A model generated the notes under the pieces. It made no database searches, was not told the DNA's origin, and saw nothing but the letters and a program-made list of their open reading frames with translations. Positions 6,596 to 7,155 of a DNA stretch of 7,155 nt are shown here, piece by piece. The DNA is taken from the NCBI GenBank assembly GCA_018067325.1, contig JAGPUU010000439.1:1-7155 (forward strand). The letters run 5' to 3'. Source of the stretch: Amphritea sp. (lineage in GTDB: Bacteria > Pseudomonadota > Gammaproteobacteria > Pseudomonadales > Balneatricaceae). The first letter of the stretch is position 1; every line of letters begins with the position of its first letter. A program made the position numbers and the translations under genes.

Positions 6596-6606
6596 GTGTC
6601 TGACCT

Positions 6607-6635
6607 GTAGGTTGGGGTGAGGTACGAACCCCAAC
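6607..6635 (+). repeat. REP-like element: GTAG followed by palindrome
   Basis: A GTAG tetranucleotide (6607-6610) is followed immediately by GTTGGGGT (6611-6618). This is perfectly complementary to ACCCCAAC (6628-6635), with a 9-base loop between. A GTAG-type head plus a GC-rich palindrome is the known form of bacterial REP elements mobilised by RAYT transposases. It lies between the htpG terminator and the DksA-like gene, and a transcript starting upstream would carry it as a leader hairpin. Only one copy is in the window, so repetitive status is inferred. Confidence 0.5.
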
Positions 6636-6662
6636 ATCAGCGGGTAATCGACAGGAACGGTC

Positions 6663-7016
6663 ATGGACAGCGAACAATTACAATACTGCCAAACGGCTTT
6701 AACAGCACTTAAGCAGGAACTAGAGCTCGAGATTGCCGACCTGGAACTGAGTGCCCGTCCTGTTCAATTGGATCAGCAAGCGGTTGGCCGGGTGTCACGG
6801 GGCGATGCTCTGCAACAGCAGAATATGGCACTGGCAAATCTGGAACAGTGTCGTATCAGGATGCACGAGGTGCTCCACGCTGAGAGCAAGTTTGGCGTGA
6901 CCGAATACGGTTATTGTGAAGCCTGCGATGAGGTCATTAGCTTACCCAGGATGCTGGCGAGGCCAGACAGTCGCTATTGTCTTGGATGTCAGTCTGTTGT
7001 CGAAGAGGCAGATTAA
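6663..7016 (+). CDS. Short TraR/DksA-family zinc-finger protein
   Basis: The 117-residue protein has a predicted coiled-coil hairpin (about residues 1-75) whose turn region reads AVGRVSRGDALQQQ (40-53). A four-cysteine zinc finger follows: C85-x2-C88-x17-C106-x2-C109, within YGYCEACDE and RYCLGCQ. DksA-family proteins enter the secondary channel of RNA polymerase and alter promoter open-complex stability, DksA together with ppGpp. This one is shorter than DksA (about 150 residues) and closer in size to the compact TraR/DksA-like group. The DksA tip motif DxxDxA is not conserved as such; D48 may be the equivalent of one tip aspartate (my alignment by eye). The start is supported by AGGAA at 6653-6657, 5 bases from the ATG. 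No clear promoter is seen between the htpG terminator and the start. A terminator follows at 7113-7148. Confidence 0.88.
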   Translation: MDSEQLQYCQTALTALKQELELEIADLELSARPVQLDQQAVGRVSRGDALQQQNMALANLEQCRIRMHEVLHAESKFGVTEYGYCEACDEVISLPRMLARPDSRYCLGCQSVVEEAD

Positions 7017-7020
7017 GCGC

Positions 7021-7043
7021 GGAGGACTAAAATGGCTTGTTGA
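7021..7043 (+). other. Strong Shine-Dalgarno followed by a three-codon ORF
   Basis: GGAGGA (7021-7026) stands 5 bases before an ATG at 7032, but the frame reads Met-Ala-Cys and stops at TGA 7041-7043. It begins 4 bases after the stop of the DksA-like gene. It may be the remnant of a lost downstream gene, a minimal ORF, or chance. No other gene fits in the roughly 96 bases before the terminator. Confidence 0.3.
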
Positions 7044-7112
7044 CAGCAAAAGGCGAAAATCCTGCTTTCGGGCAAGCTATTTATCTTTCGTGTGGTTATT
7101 TTTTAGATGAAC

Positions 7113-7148
7113 AAAAAAGGCTGACATTTCATGTATCAGTCTTTTTTT
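7113..7148 (+). terminator. Intrinsic terminator after the DksA-like gene
   Basis: AAAAAAGGCTGA (7113-7124) pairs with TCAGTCTTTTTT (7136-7147) with one G-T pair and a loop of 11 bases. The right arm ends in a seven-T run (7142-7148). The A/T flanks could let it work on both strands. Confidence 0.85.
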
Positions 7149-7155
7149 GTTTAAG

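Noticed and set aside
7040..7045. Perfect TTGACA -35 hexamer
   Set aside because: No -10 at 16-18 bases downstream (TGCTTT at 7063-7068) and no gene follows within the window.
7037..7155. Frame open from TTG 7037 to the window end after the GGAGGA site
   Set aside because: It runs straight through an intrinsic terminator and its translation looks like nothing known; the spacing from GGAGGA is also longer than for the ATG.

Overview
This window looks like ordinary chromosomal DNA from a gammaproteobacterium. The best guess is a marine Oceanospirillales/Oceanospirillaceae-type organism. That rests on the Proteobacteria-type HtpG, the short DksA/TraR-family protein, the DUF3301 and DUF599 genes and the moderate base composition. 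It is inference from protein character; no marker gene fixes the taxon. I found no tRNA, rRNA, CRISPR array, transposase gene or phage module.

Layout. (1) 1-887: the 3' part of a rhodanese-domain gene, then a small exported DsrE-family protein, closed by a strong intrinsic terminator. (2) 890-2491: a promoter placed so close to the next ATG that the mRNA may be leaderless, driving a two-gene unit. The unit encodes a stand-alone Lon substrate-binding-domain protein and an RlmI-like methyltransferase that lacks the PUA domain; the two overlap at TGATG. (3) 2539-3719, minus strand: a DMT/EamA transporter and a DUF3301 membrane-anchored protein, again overlapping at TGATG. (4) 3782-4492, plus strand: a DUF599 membrane protein, divergent from the transporter. 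(5) 4513-6595: htpG (Hsp90) with a near-consensus sigma-32 heat-shock promoter, an intricate leader and its own terminator. (6) 6607-7148: a REP-like palindrome, a short DksA/TraR-type zinc-finger protein, and a terminator at the window's end.

How the parts work together. The rhodanese/DsrE pair probably handles persulfide sulfur, perhaps in the periplasm. The Lon-domain/methyltransferase pair is translationally coupled but its joint role is unknown. htpG is a separately controlled stress gene. The most interesting signal is non-coding. The sigma-32 -10 region upstream of htpG is almost perfectly reverse-complementary to the region covering the htpG ribosome-binding site. Transcripts reading through from the upstream gene could therefore hide the RBS, whereas transcripts starting at the heat-shock promoter would lack the blocking arm. 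I see no evidence of a wholly new multi-gene system.
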